64,000 nt of DNA from JANQSS01 sp965249735 (lineage in GTDB: Bacteria; Bacteroidota; Bacteroidia; Chitinophagales; Saprospiraceae): positions 372,001 through 436,000 of the forward strand of contig CBDFMS010000025.1 in NCBI GenBank assembly GCA_965249735.1. Direction: 5' to 3'. Below the pieces are notes generated by a model that saw only the letters and a list, made by a program, of their open reading frames with translations, did not search any database and was not told where the DNA came from. This document shows positions 24,494 to 34,199 of this stretch, piece after piece. The stretch's first letter is position 1, and each line of letters opens with the position of its first letter. Made by a program: the position numbers and the translations under genes.

Positions 24494-25744
24494 TTATCCG
24501 GGTTTATCCAGTAAAAACAATCTCAATAAGTTTAGCGCGTAGCTGGTAAAGTATTCAATATTAATAACTCGTGATTTTGTAGCATTTAATCGTTTGACTT
24601 TAATGATGTTAGCATCACCCACTCCGATGAATACCGTGCCCACCGGTTTATCTTCGCTACCACCATCCGGTCCGGCAATACCGGATATGGCCACGGCTAC
24701 ATCCACATCCAACGTTTTCAATGCACCGGCTACCATTTCTCGAACACATGCTTTGCTCACTGCGCCGTGATGTTCAAGCGTGTCAAGTGAAACTCCAAGA
24801 ATTTTATGTTTTACCTCGTTGGAATATGAGATGACACTTCCAAGGAAATAGCTTGAAGCGCCTGCAATGGTTGTAATTTTTGCTGATACCGCTCCGCCGG
24901 TGCAACTTTCAGCAAAGCCTATCGTCCACCCTTTCCTCAATAAAAACTGACCAATAACAGATTCCAGTGTTTCTTTTTCATGTCCAAAGACGCCGGGTGC
25001 CAGACGTTCTTCGATTTGAAATCGAAAATTATTCATTGTTTCATGTGTAATCGAACGTCCGGTTAGTCGCAGACGGACCTGGGCCTTACCAGGCAAATAG
25101 GAGATGCCCAAACCTCTGGGAAAGCTCTCCACGATATCAGCTATTTGGTCTTCCAATGTTGCCTCTCCAATACCGGCAGTCAGGATGGTTTGAGTCAGAA
25201 CATGATTGGATGTCATTCCATGATATTCAAGAATGGATTTGATTCGGTCTTGGAATAAGTGCTTCATTTCAAAAGGCACACCCGGCATAAAGAAATAATG
25301 AATATTTTCTTTGATAAAATGCATCCCGGGAGCTGTCCCCAGGTCATTGTTGAGTATGGTCGCTTTAGCCGGAAGCAGACATTGATGACGTTGATTGTCT
25401 TTTATCGTACGACCAAAACGGTGCATGAGTTGTTTAAGCCGATCGAATGTTTCTTGATGAAAGATGAGCTCATCATCGAAATAACTGGCGAGTGCTGTTT
25501 TTGTCAGGTCATCTTTGGTTGGTCCCAAGCCTCCGGTTACGACTACGATGTCGCTATTTGCGATCAGAGCAGATAACCCATCCATGATGTCGGATTTTTC
25601 ATCAGCTACACTGAGGTGATTAGAAATGCTTAAGCCAGAGCTGGTAAGTTGCTCACTTAGCCAGGCGGCATTCGTATTGACGACTTGCCCAATCAGGATT
25701 TCGTCCCCAATAGATAGAAGTCCGGCTCGAAATATTTTATTCAT
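24494..25744 (-). CDS. cinA: CinA-like protein (nicotinamide-nucleotide amidase)
   Basis: 416 residues in two parts: an N-terminal MoaB/MogA-like COG1058 domain (GDEILIGQVVNTNAAWLS, TGGLGPTKDDLT) with ADP-ribose pyrophosphatase-type activity in relatives, and a C-terminal NMN deamidase domain (AESCTGGAVSAKIT, YSNEVKH, GIAGPDGG) that recycles NMN to nicotinate mononucleotide. Full family length. It lies just downstream of birA on the same strand with a 100-base gap. Confidence 0.94.
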   Translation of the reverse strand: MNKIFRAGLLSIGDEILIGQVVNTNAAWLSEQLTSSGLSISNHLSVADEKSDIMDGLSALIANSDIVVVTGGLGPTKDDLTKTALASYFDDELIFHQETFDRLKQLMHRFGRTIKDNQRHQCLLPAKATILNNDLGTAPGMHFIKENIHYFFMPGVPFEMKHLFQDRIKSILEYHGMTSNHVLTQTILTAGIGEATLEDQIADIVESFPRGLGISYLPGKAQVRLRLTGRSITHETMNNFRFQIEERLAPGVFGHEKETLESVIGQFLLRKGWTIGFAESCTGGAVSAKITTIAGASSYFLGSVISYSNEVKHKILGVSLDTLEHHGAVSKACVREMVAGALKTLDVDVAVAISGIAGPDGGSEDKPVGTVFIGVGDANIIKVKRLNATKSRVINIEYFTSYALNLLRLFLLDKPG

Positions 25745-25847
25745 AACTAATGGTATTCATTAAGACGTAGAAAGTTGAGTTAAAAAAGAAAGTTATAAAA
25801 ACCGAAAATCATCAATGGCATCATGACAAGTTTGCTGTCGCTCATCT

Positions 25848-26594
25848 TCATTCTTCGACATCTATAAATCTGATGCTATCCATGTGATAATGATATGAGC
25901 GGCCAGCTCTATCAATCTCCAACATCCCATTTTCTAGTATGTCAGAAATTTTGGCTGAAATCCTGCTACCGTCTGATAGTTCGAACCTTGACATTTGCCC
26001 TTGCCCCTTTAGATGATGCAACCATAGTCTTCGCATTTCGTTCAGTCCTGTATCCGTTTTAGATCTTTCGTAGATCGAAAGTAGATTAGATATCAATCGT
26101 TCGAGGACGACCTGTTTGTCTAGTTTTCGGCCTATACAATTCACGATTGAAGTCGCTCTTGGCTCATCAGACCAGGAACGTTGATTGACATTCAAACCAA
26201 TACTAAGAACTGAAGAGGAAATGCTTTTACCGGAGAACTGGTTATGAATCAGGGTGCCTGCAATTTTTTTGTCGTTCACAAGGACGTCATTAGGCCACTT
26301 GATGGCAACTTCATCAATTGAATAGTGTTCTAATAATTGTACAGATGCAAGCGTCGAAGCAATGTTTAGATAAAACGATTGTTGAGGTTGAAGATGAATT
26401 GGATACAAAATACAGGAAAGCAAGACATTGGTATTCGGTTGGCTGATCCAATGGCGATCGTATCGGCCCTTACCGGCAGTTTGGTTCGCTGCCACAATGA
26501 CAGTAGCTTCTTGTGGCTTTGTTTTTGATATTATCCTTATTGCATGGTCATGAGTCGAGGACAATTCGTCATAATGTAAGAACACTGGAACCAC
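25848..26594 (-). CDS. birA: Biotin--[acetyl-CoA-carboxylase] ligase
   Basis: Attaches biotin to carboxylase carrier proteins through biotinyl-AMP. 248 residues, the short catalytic form without the N-terminal DNA-binding domain of E. coli BirA, so it should not act as a repressor. Shows the biotin/ATP loop GKGRYDRHW (near 61), then the ligase core KWPNDVLVNDKKIAGTL (near 124). Divergent from rsfS with a 44-base gap that holds both promoters. Confidence 0.94.
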   Translation of the reverse strand: MVPVFLHYDELSSTHDHAIRIISKTKPQEATVIVAANQTAGKGRYDRHWISQPNTNVLLSCILYPIHLQPQQSFYLNIASTLASVQLLEHYSIDEVAIKWPNDVLVNDKKIAGTLIHNQFSGKSISSSVLSIGLNVNQRSWSDEPRATSIVNCIGRKLDKQVVLERLISNLLSIYERSKTDTGLNEMRRLWLHHLKGQGQMSRFELSDGSRISAKISDILENGMLEIDRAGRSYHYHMDSIRFIDVEE

Positions 26595-26604
26595 GATTAT
26601 ATGC

Positions 26605-26612
26605 TAAATTTG
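26605..26612 (+). promoter_or_regulatory. -7 element of the rsfS-ftsH transcript
   Basis: TAAATTTG matches TAnnTTTG; the predicted start is about 20 bases upstream of the TTG start of rsfS. No clear -33 box, possibly because the space is shared with divergent birA. Confidence 0.5.
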
Positions 26613-26638
26613 TAATTTGATCAATAAATAGACAAAAT

Positions 26639-27028
26639 TTGACAGTATCAACAGAGCGCTCAACTCCACTACAAGCTCCCACTGAAGCACTATTAGAAAC
26701 CATCATAGATAGTATTCAGGATGTCAAAGGTAAGCGTATCCTAAAGATAGATCTTCGAGAAGTAGACGATGCCCCTGTTGACTATTTTGTGATTTGTGAA
26801 GGTGAATCGACGACACAAGTAAAGGGAATTGGTGACCGGATTTACATACGTGCAAAAAGAGACCTTGGCCTGATGCCGGCACATAGTGAAGGAAAGACAT
26901 ATGCGCGATGGCTACTATTGGATTATTTTGATGTTGTCGTTCACATTTTTTACCCTGAAGCTCGAGCTTTTTATGATCTCGAAGATTTATGGTCTGACGG
27001 AATCACGACAGAATATGATATTTTATAG
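26639..27028 (+). CDS. rsfS: Ribosome silencing factor RsfS
   Basis: Binds ribosomal protein L14 on the 50S subunit and blocks subunit joining in starvation. 129 residues carrying the Iojap/RsfS signature: DAPVDYFVICEGESTTQVKG, then GLMPAHSEGKTYARWLLLDY and VVVHIFYPEARAFYDLEDLW. The only in-frame start before the conserved part is TTG at 26639; an in-frame TGA lies 18 bases upstream. Usually followed by ftsH in Bacteroidota, as here (67-base gap), so the two are probably co-transcribed. Confidence 0.95.
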   Translation: MTVSTERSTPLQAPTEALLETIIDSIQDVKGKRILKIDLREVDDAPVDYFVICEGESTTQVKGIGDRIYIRAKRDLGLMPAHSEGKTYARWLLLDYFDVVVHIFYPEARAFYDLEDLWSDGITTEYDIL

Positions 27029-27095
27029 ATAAAAAATAAAACGGTTAAGGCCTTATAGGCGTTATAAACACACCCGCGGTATAGACATAGACTAA

Positions 27096-29126
27096 ATGGA
27101 GAACAATAACGAACATAACGAAGACAATAATAAACCGAAGAAATTCAATTTCAATTCATATTGGATATATGGCATGATTGCCTTATTCCTCATTGCCTTG
27201 AATGTCTTTAGTGCCGGTGGTTTCAAGAATGAAGCCATCACATTTGGCCGCTTCACTGAAATGGTCAATCGTGGCGATGTTGATAAATTGGAAATCATCA
27301 ACAATCGCGAAGCATATGTTTATTTAAATAAGGAAGCACTCAAAAAGCAAGCATACTCTGATGCGAATCAAGGTGGCTTTGTAGCAAATAACCCGCATTA
27401 TCGCTTCAATATCGGTCCACCCGAGAACTTTGCTAAAGATTTGACGGCGTTGAACGATAAGGTAGGTTCGAAAAAGAGGATAGATCCTATTTATACTGAA
27501 AAGCAAAACTGGTTGCCTCAACTTTTGAGTTGGACGATTCCATTTATTTTACTTTTTGCACTCTGGATGTTCTTTCTACGTCGAATGGGTGGTGGCGCAG
27601 GTGGAGCAGGAGCCCAGATCTTTAATATTGGGAAGTCGAAAGCCACCTTATTTGACAACACTGGAAAAGTCAATGTAACGTTTGAGGATGTTGCCGGGCT
27701 GGATGAGGCGAAGGAGGAAGTAATGGAAGTCGTTGATTTCCTTAAAAATCCTAAAAAATATACCAGCTTAGGCGGGAAGATACCCAAGGGTGTTCTTTTA
27801 GTCGGACCTCCGGGTACCGGAAAAACACTATTAGCGAAAGCAGTAGCAGGGGAAGCAGCCGTGCCATTCTTTTCAATATCGGGATCAGATTTTGTTGAAA
27901 TGTTTGTAGGAGTAGGAGCCTCTCGCGTTCGTGATCTATTCAAACAGGCACGCGAAAAAGCACCTTGTATTGTTTTTATTGATGAAATTGACGCTATTGG
28001 TCGTGCTCGCGGCCGTGGTGCAATTCAAGGAGGAAACGATGAAAGGGAAAATACGTTGAATCAACTTTTGGTTGAAATGGATGGATTTTCAACGGACAAA
28101 GGTGTGATCTTAATGGCTGCAACGAATCGACCGGATATACTGGATCAGGCGCTTTTACGGCCGGGTCGATTTGATCGTCAAATTGGTATTGACCGGCCGG
28201 ATTTGGCTGGTCGCGAAGCCATTTTTAAAGTGCATTTGAAGACCATCAAGATAGATGATTCAGTAAAAGCCCAAACACTTGCTGAAATGACTCCTGGATT
28301 TGCCGGAGCTGATATTGCTAACGTATGCAATGAAGCCGCTTTAGTGGCGGCTCGATTTAACAAGACCGCTGTCGGGATGGATGATTTTAATTATGCGCTG
28401 GATCGCGTTATCGGTGGCCTTGAAAAGAAAAACAAACTTATTTCTCCTCAGGAAAAAGAAATAATTGCATACCACGAAGCCGGTCATGCTATTTGTGGAT
28501 GGTTTTTGCCTCATGCTTCTCCTTTAGTCAAAGTGACAATTGTTCCCCGAGGAATTGGAACATTGGGCTATGCTCAGTATTTACCTAAGGAAGAATATAT
28601 TACACGCACCGAACAATTTTTGGATAGAATGTGTATGACCCTTGGTGGACGTGCGGCGGAAAAAATTGTCTTCGACAAAATATCGACCGGTGCGCAATCT
28701 GACTTGGATCAGGTTACAAAAATGAGCTATGGCATGATATCTATTTTTGGGATGAATGAAAAAGTAGGTAATGTATCATTTCATGGCATGTCTCAAGATA
28801 GTTTTCAAAAACCTTATTCAGAAGACACTGCCCGTTTAATCGATGAAGAAGTTCGAAAATTAATTGACTCGCAATATCTGCGTGCCCAGGAATTATTGTC
28901 TACCCATCGGAAAGAATTAAATATTCTGGCACAAACATTATTAGAAAAAGAAGTCATTTTAAAATCCGATGTCGAACGGTTGATTGGTCCAAGACCATTT
29001 CAGGAACCAAAAAAACACCTGGATCCGACTGATGCAGAGACAAAGGTAGAAACTGATTCCGAAGCAGCAACATCTGACGCCAATGCTACATTGGAGACGG
29101 AAGCTAAAGCGGAAGAATTAGAGTAG
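27096..29126 (+). CDS. ftsH: ATP-dependent zinc metalloprotease FtsH
   Basis: Membrane-anchored AAA+ protease for quality control of membrane proteins and short-lived regulators. 676 residues: TM1 about 22-40, periplasmic domain, TM2 about 145-162 (FILLFALWMFFLRR), AAA+ module with Walker A GPPGTGKT (near 237) and Walker B FIDEID, SRH NRPDILDQALLRPGRFD, then the M41 protease with HEAGH zinc motif (near 459) and the acidic third ligand in LDQVTKMSYGM. The acidic C-terminal tail after 640 is typically variable. Follows rsfS. Confidence 0.97.
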   Translation: MENNNEHNEDNNKPKKFNFNSYWIYGMIALFLIALNVFSAGGFKNEAITFGRFTEMVNRGDVDKLEIINNREAYVYLNKEALKKQAYSDANQGGFVANNPHYRFNIGPPENFAKDLTALNDKVGSKKRIDPIYTEKQNWLPQLLSWTIPFILLFALWMFFLRRMGGGAGGAGAQIFNIGKSKATLFDNTGKVNVTFEDVAGLDEAKEEVMEVVDFLKNPKKYTSLGGKIPKGVLLVGPPGTGKTLLAKAVAGEAAVPFFSISGSDFVEMFVGVGASRVRDLFKQAREKAPCIVFIDEIDAIGRARGRGAIQGGNDERENTLNQLLVEMDGFSTDKGVILMAATNRPDILDQALLRPGRFDRQIGIDRPDLAGREAIFKVHLKTIKIDDSVKAQTLAEMTPGFAGADIANVCNEAALVAARFNKTAVGMDDFNYALDRVIGGLEKKNKLISPQEKEIIAYHEAGHAICGWFLPHASPLVKVTIVPRGIGTLGYAQYLPKEEYITRTEQFLDRMCMTLGGRAAEKIVFDKISTGAQSDLDQVTKMSYGMISIFGMNEKVGNVSFHGMSQDSFQKPYSEDTARLIDEEVRKLIDSQYLRAQELLSTHRKELNILAQTLLEKEVILKSDVERLIGPRPFQEPKKHLDPTDAETKVETDSEAATSDANATLETEAKAEELE

Positions 29127-29184
29127 AATTATTTATTTCGACTGATTATCATTGCGCGTCTCATCAATTGAGGACCAATAATAA

Positions 29185-30282
29185 TTAACCTTCGTAATGT
29201 AGTTCAATTTCATCAGTCAATGCATGTGATTGACAGGTAAGTATATATCCAGCCTCTATTTCGTCATCTTCAAGTGCCAGACAGGTGTCCATTTTAACTT
29301 TACCCTTATCTAATTTTGCAACGCAAGAAGAACAAACGCCATTCATGCAGGAATAGGGTGGATCCACTCCGGCATCCATTAATGCATCAAGTAATGTTTT
29401 ATTTGCCGGAACATCGATTTCGCCATTTTCTCCATGAAGATTCTTATAGGATAGTTTAGTCGCTTGTGACCCTTGTGATTGTGTGTCGGGTTGGTCAGGG
29501 TTTGTAAAATACTCTTTGTGTATTTTGAGACCAGGAATTGATTGTGCTTTTAGATATGCCTTGGCGGATGTAATCATTTCCCCCGGGCCACATAGATAAA
29601 AATGGTTTTCTATTTTGTGGAGAGGGGACTCTTCCAATACAGCCTGGACTTTACCCCCATCAATTCGACCAATCCAACCTTTCCATTCTTCATATTTTTT
29701 ACCGAGTAAGCCGAGTAATTTTCCACTGAATTTCCTGTATTGACTTAGCGTAAAAAATAATTTGAATTGTTCACCAAATTGATCTCTTAAAGCATGCAAT
29801 TCATTTTTAAAAATGATATGCTCTTCTGTTTTATTTCCATACAGCAGTACGAAGCTGCTCATCGGTTCATGTTCGAGCCCATCTTTGAGCAAGCTCATGA
29901 CTGGCGTGATACCAGAACCAGCTGTAATAAAATAGTGATTTCGACGTTTTGACGAATCAAAATCCATCACAAAATTTCCTTCCGGGATACTAATTTCCAG
30001 GGTATCACCCACCTCTGCAGAATCAACGATCCAGGTGGACATTCGACCGCCTTTTACTTTTTTGACATTGATCTTAAGAATATTTTCTTTTGGTGAAGCA
30101 CAGATTGAATATGAGCGTCTGACTTCTTCATTCGATATTGCTTTTTTTAACGTGATATATTGCCCTGCCCGAAAAACAAATTCTTTTTTTAGCTCTTGCG
30201 GTAAATCGAATACCAAACTAACAGCGTCGGGTGTCTCCCTAAATTTTTCGGCAATTCGAAGTGTGTGAAAAGATTGAGACAT
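29185..30282 (-). CDS. Ferredoxin-NADP reductase with 2Fe-2S domain
   Basis: 365 residues: FAD-binding FNR domain (RRSYSICASP, FAD motif RxYS, near 55), NAD(P)-binding domain (GSGITPVMSLL and YLCGPGEM) and a C-terminal plant-type ferredoxin with C-x4-C-x2-C...C (SCMNGVCSSC then LTCQ). This is the PaaE/HcaD-type reductase that passes electrons from NAD(P)H to an oxygenase. It is divergent from the AlkB-like hydroxylase at 30337 with a short shared promoter region, so it is the likely electron donor for that enzyme. The pairing is inferred. Confidence 0.92.
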   Translation of the reverse strand: MSQSFHTLRIAEKFRETPDAVSLVFDLPQELKKEFVFRAGQYITLKKAISNEEVRRSYSICASPKENILKINVKKVKGGRMSTWIVDSAEVGDTLEISIPEGNFVMDFDSSKRRNHYFITAGSGITPVMSLLKDGLEHEPMSSFVLLYGNKTEEHIIFKNELHALRDQFGEQFKLFFTLSQYRKFSGKLLGLLGKKYEEWKGWIGRIDGGKVQAVLEESPLHKIENHFYLCGPGEMITSAKAYLKAQSIPGLKIHKEYFTNPDQPDTQSQGSQATKLSYKNLHGENGEIDVPANKTLLDALMDAGVDPPYSCMNGVCSSCVAKLDKGKVKMDTCLALEDDEIEAGYILTCQSHALTDEIELHYEG

Positions 30283-30301
30283 AGGTAAATTCTCCAGTTC
30301 G

Positions 30302-30330
30302 TAAATTTGAATAATATCAGGGCAAATATA
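30302..30330. promoter_or_regulatory. Divergent promoters of the reductase and hydroxylase genes
   Basis: Plus-strand -7 TAAATTTG (30302-30309) about 28 bases before the hydroxylase ATG, and minus-strand -7 TATATTTG (30323-30330) about 40 bases before the reductase ATG. The two boxes overlap-face each other, so the transcripts start within the same ~30 bases. No -33 boxes stand out. Confidence 0.5.
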
Positions 30331-30336
30331 CTAACC

Positions 30337-31356
30337 ATGAAGTACCTTCTGGCCTATATCTTACCATTAAGTTGCCTACTGGGTTTGAGCTGGGCCGGGC
30401 CATGGGCTTTCCTCACACCTCTATTGGCTTTTGGCCTGATTCCTTGCCTTGAAATGATCTTTCCGGCAGGCGACAAATCTGCCACAACGATGCCCGGAAC
30501 CATAGAGTTTCTGTATGATCTGCTTGTTTACATGCATCTACCCTTTTTGTATTATTTGCTGATTCGGTTTGGTGCCGGTATTGAAGGCGGACTGTACGAA
30601 CCGATGGAGTTGATGGGTTTGACCTTTTCAATGGGTATCATTTTAGGTACGTTTGGCATGAATCTGGGGCATGAATTAGGCCATCGACAAGGATGGCTAA
30701 ACCAGCTGTTTGCCAACTTATTTTGGCTTCCCAACTTGTATATGCACTTTGGAATTGAACATAATCTCTGGCATCATAAATATGTTGCAACTGACGATGA
30801 TCCCGCTTCGGCACCGGAGGGAATGTCACTTTACAGATTTTGGTGGGTATCGGTTACGGGCAATATTAAGACGGCCTGGAAAGTAGAAAAGATGCGATTG
30901 GCCCGATCGGAACAAAGAGGAATCAACAAGGTGATTCTGATTATAGCGATTGAAATTATTTACTTGTCTATCGTGTTTTTCATGTTTGGTTTGAAGGCTC
31001 TTAGTCTGGTCGTAGTTGCCGGGATAATCGGATTTCTGTTACTAGAATCCGTTAACTATGTTGAGCATTACGGGTTGCGGCGCCAAAAATTACAAAATGG
31101 CCGCTATGAAACTCAAGGACCGGAACATTCATGGAATTCAAATCACCTGCTTGGCCGTATTATTCTTTATGAATTAGTTCGACACCCTGACCATCATTTG
31201 CATGCTGCTAAAAAATATCAAACGTTGAAGTCAATCGAGGGTAGTCCTCAATTACCATTCGGTTATCCGGCATGTATCTTGATGGCTTTTATTCCTTCAC
31301 TTTGGAAAAAAAGAATGGGAAAAGCCTTGTCCGAATTTCATGATTCCCGGATTTAA
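30337..31356 (+). CDS. AlkB-like membrane di-iron hydroxylase (alkane 1-monooxygenase family)
   Basis: Integral membrane non-haem di-iron oxygenase of the fatty acid desaturase/AlkB superfamily. 339 residues from the ATG at 30337; a TTG 30 bases earlier is in frame but lies within the -7 box. Histidine clusters: HELGHR (near 113), HNLWHHKY (near 146), EHYG and HPDHHLHA (near 286). There are about six hydrophobic helices. Probably introduces a terminal hydroxyl group on alkyl chains; the true substrate is not fixed by sequence. The neighbouring FNR-ferredoxin protein fits as its reductase. Confidence 0.9.
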   Translation: MKYLLAYILPLSCLLGLSWAGPWAFLTPLLAFGLIPCLEMIFPAGDKSATTMPGTIEFLYDLLVYMHLPFLYYLLIRFGAGIEGGLYEPMELMGLTFSMGIILGTFGMNLGHELGHRQGWLNQLFANLFWLPNLYMHFGIEHNLWHHKYVATDDDPASAPEGMSLYRFWWVSVTGNIKTAWKVEKMRLARSEQRGINKVILIIAIEIIYLSIVFFMFGLKALSLVVVAGIIGFLLLESVNYVEHYGLRRQKLQNGRYETQGPEHSWNSNHLLGRIILYELVRHPDHHLHAAKKYQTLKSIEGSPQLPFGYPACILMAFIPSLWKKRMGKALSEFHDSRI

Positions 31357-31365
31357 ATCAGAAAT

Positions 31366-31395
31366 AAAAAAGGTGTCGTAAAAGACACCTTTTTA
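31366..31395 (+). terminator. Bidirectional terminator between alkB-like gene and DPP III-like gene
   Basis: AGGTGTC / GACACCT stem (31371-31377 with 31384-31390) with an A-tract before and five T after, extending the stem in both directions; serves the convergent genes on each side. Confidence 0.85.
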
Positions 31396-31416
31396 GTAAA
31401 TAGCTTGAATCTGCAT

Positions 31417-33444
31417 TTATAGAAAACCATATGTTTCGGAATATCGGAGCATTTGTTCGGTAAAGTCGGAAGGGTATTTCACTTTAATATCAGTAATTTC
31501 TCCATCATCATTTTTCACTGGTTCTAATTCGGGATTAATAAATCCCCAATATGGAGGAATATTTAGCTTTTCTGATCGTGCCAATACTTCTGTGTGAATC
31601 TCCTGATTGACCTGAACACCATAATCTTCAAATAATTTTTCAACAGCGTCATAGTCTCCTTGAGACTTGATTCGCTGAACTTCACGTAATAGTGCTCCAA
31701 AATGCTGACGCAATTTATCGTAGTCTTTTATATCAATATAGGTTTTTTTGTCTCGTGTAATCAATTCAACTGAACCGTCACCCAGACCTTTTTCAATTAC
31801 CCAGCTCGAGACCGTTTGGCGATTTCTCATGTGGGCCTGTTCAACTTTGTTACCCGGTTCAATCCGTCGTAGCTGTAGCATATAGCCATTTTTCAGATAC
31901 TGATCATATGCGGCTTTTCCAACTTCGAGATTTTCCATCAATCCCATTTCCACCATTTTTGGATTTGTGATAAAGTACAAGGAGACAAGGTCAGCCCGCG
32001 CTTCTTCCAAGGGTGAGGCATAATTTTTTAGTGTTTCTTTGGGCGTACCAACTCCAGCTTCCAATTGTCCCGATGCGTGGCCGATAACTTCATGCAGTGC
32101 CGTATGAATTTTACCGGCGAGCTTTCCATATTTCGTAGCCCTATCGATTTCTTCGTCATCATGTGAAAACTCGTTTAAGAGACCCGGTCCTGAGGCTTGA
32201 TTGTAAGCTTCTATAATATTACCGAGGCTAACCGATTTTGAACCATGATCTTTTCTAATCCAATTTGCATTAGGAAGGTTTACGCCAATTGGCGTTGAAG
32301 GACTCGCATCTCCGCTCTCTCCAGCAACGGTGACTACATTATATGTAATTCCTTTTACGTTTTTCTTTTTATGGGCATCGAAAATAGCGCTGTTATCTTC
32401 AAACCACTGCGCTTGCTCAGACACTTTTTTCATCCTGCTCGATGCTTCGAAATCCTTTATTTGCACGATTGTTTCATACGAACCACGATAGCCGAGTGGG
32501 TCATTGTATACTTCGACAAATCCATTGATATAATCAATGTCGCCTTCTGTTGCCTTGACCCATGCAATATTATATTTATCCCAGACCTTTAAATCGCCGG
32601 TTTGATAATATTCAATCAAATATTGAAGGGCTTTACCTTGATTTTCGTTTTCAGCATTTTTTATGGCTTCAGTCAGCCATCGTACAACTTGTTGTAAGGC
32701 AGAGCCATATTTGCCACCAGTTGAATAAACTTCTTCTACCAACTCGCCGCTCATATTTTTAATGAGTCGACTATTTAAGCCATAAGAAATAGGATTAGTA
32801 GCCGTAGTATCAATTTGACGGGCATAGTAATTTTCGACATCCTTCTGCGTGACATTGGGGCCGTAGAAATTAATTGCAGAATTTTTAATTAGGTCTTTTT
32901 TAGAATCCTGACTTACTTTTTTATTATCAATTGCCGGATTAAAAATCACTTCAATGATTTCGTCTGATAATGAAGTTCCAGTTTCTTTCAAAGTGCTTTC
33001 AAAAAATTCGCGACTAAATTCCGGATCGAATTTATCATTGCTATAATGATGATGAATGCCATTGGAAAACCACAATCGTTTGGCATACGATACCAGACCT
33101 GACCAATCATCTGATTCTCGATCACCTTTATATTCCCGTATTATTTTTTCTATAGCCTTACGGATGGGTAAATTATGTCTGTAGTTCTGGTCATACATCA
33201 TATCGCGCCCGGCGAGACCTGCCTGGGTTAAACAATAGACCAATTTTTTTTGACTGAGCGAGAGCTGATCAAACCCATGGATTTTGTACCGAAGAATGCC
33301 CAAATCAGCAACTTGTTCAGTTTGCCAGACAAAATCACCGGTTGTTTTACTTTGATCTGTTGAAGTACCGTTCTTTACTTGGGGATCAGATGTGCAACTG
33401 AAAACAAGGACAAAAAATCCTAACAAAAACAAATAATTTTTCAT
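31417..33444 (-). CDS. Dipeptidyl-peptidase III-like zinc peptidase, lipoprotein
   Basis: 675 residues. Leader with lipobox VFSC (Cys17), so it is a cell-envelope lipoprotein. The zinc motif HEVIGH (His-Glu-x2-Gly-His, near 454) with the third ligand in EEARADL (near 488) matches the DPP III (M49) pattern HELLGH...EECRAE. Hydrolyses dipeptides from oligopeptide N-termini in the family. In Bacteroidota M49 proteins are often secreted or anchored, as here. The exact activity is not shown. Confidence 0.88.
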   Translation of the reverse strand: MKNYLFLLGFFVLVFSCTSDPQVKNGTSTDQSKTTGDFVWQTEQVADLGILRYKIHGFDQLSLSQKKLVYCLTQAGLAGRDMMYDQNYRHNLPIRKAIEKIIREYKGDRESDDWSGLVSYAKRLWFSNGIHHHYSNDKFDPEFSREFFESTLKETGTSLSDEIIEVIFNPAIDNKKVSQDSKKDLIKNSAINFYGPNVTQKDVENYYARQIDTTATNPISYGLNSRLIKNMSGELVEEVYSTGGKYGSALQQVVRWLTEAIKNAENENQGKALQYLIEYYQTGDLKVWDKYNIAWVKATEGDIDYINGFVEVYNDPLGYRGSYETIVQIKDFEASSRMKKVSEQAQWFEDNSAIFDAHKKKNVKGITYNVVTVAGESGDASPSTPIGVNLPNANWIRKDHGSKSVSLGNIIEAYNQASGPGLLNEFSHDDEEIDRATKYGKLAGKIHTALHEVIGHASGQLEAGVGTPKETLKNYASPLEEARADLVSLYFITNPKMVEMGLMENLEVGKAAYDQYLKNGYMLQLRRIEPGNKVEQAHMRNRQTVSSWVIEKGLGDGSVELITRDKKTYIDIKDYDKLRQHFGALLREVQRIKSQGDYDAVEKLFEDYGVQVNQEIHTEVLARSEKLNIPPYWGFINPELEPVKNDDGEITDIKVKYPSDFTEQMLRYSETYGFL

Positions 33445-33545
33445 AGTTGAAACGAGATATTTTATTGCTTTACAAAATTCAAAAGGGCGATAAATATAAA
33501 AAATATGGATTAAAACGATTGAGGGTGCGTGCTGAAGCGTAAGTA

Positions 33546-34175
33546 TTACAAGTTCACACGAATCATTAAGCCCACACCGAAGGCAATAAGAGCCAAGCCT
33601 GAGATTTTTCTCATTCTTAAAATGGTTTTTTCATTCAGTTTTTGTCGAATCTTCCCTGCTAATATAACTTTCAAAGCATCTGTGATGATGATCGTAACCA
33701 TTAGTCCAATAAAAAAACTACCAACCGCTTCGAAGGTGAATTCCTCATATCCTAACCCGGAACTCACCACACCCATCCAAAAAAAGACAGTGAAAGGATT
33801 GACTGTATTGATAAGGAAACCTTTGAACCATAGGTTCAGACCATCCTTTGTTTTTTCTTTTCGTGAACGCGGGACCATTTGTCTATCCACTTGATTGCTT
33901 AACACCATGCCTATGCCTATAGCCAATAAAATGACACCGCCAATGACACCGCCATAGAATTCAAAATCAGGAAGCCGAATAACGTTCTCTATATAGGCAA
34001 ATCCGGTAAAGATTAAGGCGATAAAAATGATATCACTAATCCAGATTCCGGCTCCCACGAGCAGGCCACTGCCGATTCCACGATCCAGACTGGTCTGTAC
34101 TAAAGCGAATAGTATTGGTCCTACCATCAAGGCTAAAGCAAGTCCCATCAAAACACCCTGACATAATAAATCCAT
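33546..34175 (-). CDS. LysE-family amino acid exporter
   Basis: 209 residues, six hydrophobic helices, beginning with the family's MALMVGPILFALVQTSLDRG-type N-terminus and a long loop with KRK charges after helix 3. Transports amino acids or related metabolites outward through the inner membrane; substrate unknown. Follows lpxH by 24 bases on the same strand. Confidence 0.85.
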   Translation of the reverse strand: MDLLCQGVLMGLALALMVGPILFALVQTSLDRGIGSGLLVGAGIWISDIIFIALIFTGFAYIENVIRLPDFEFYGGVIGGVILLAIGIGMVLSNQVDRQMVPRSRKEKTKDGLNLWFKGFLINTVNPFTVFFWMGVVSSGLGYEEFTFEAVGSFFIGLMVTIIITDALKVILAGKIRQKLNEKTILRMRKISGLALIAFGVGLMIRVNL

Positions 34176-34199
34176 GGAGATTTTCTAAAAAATGTATAA

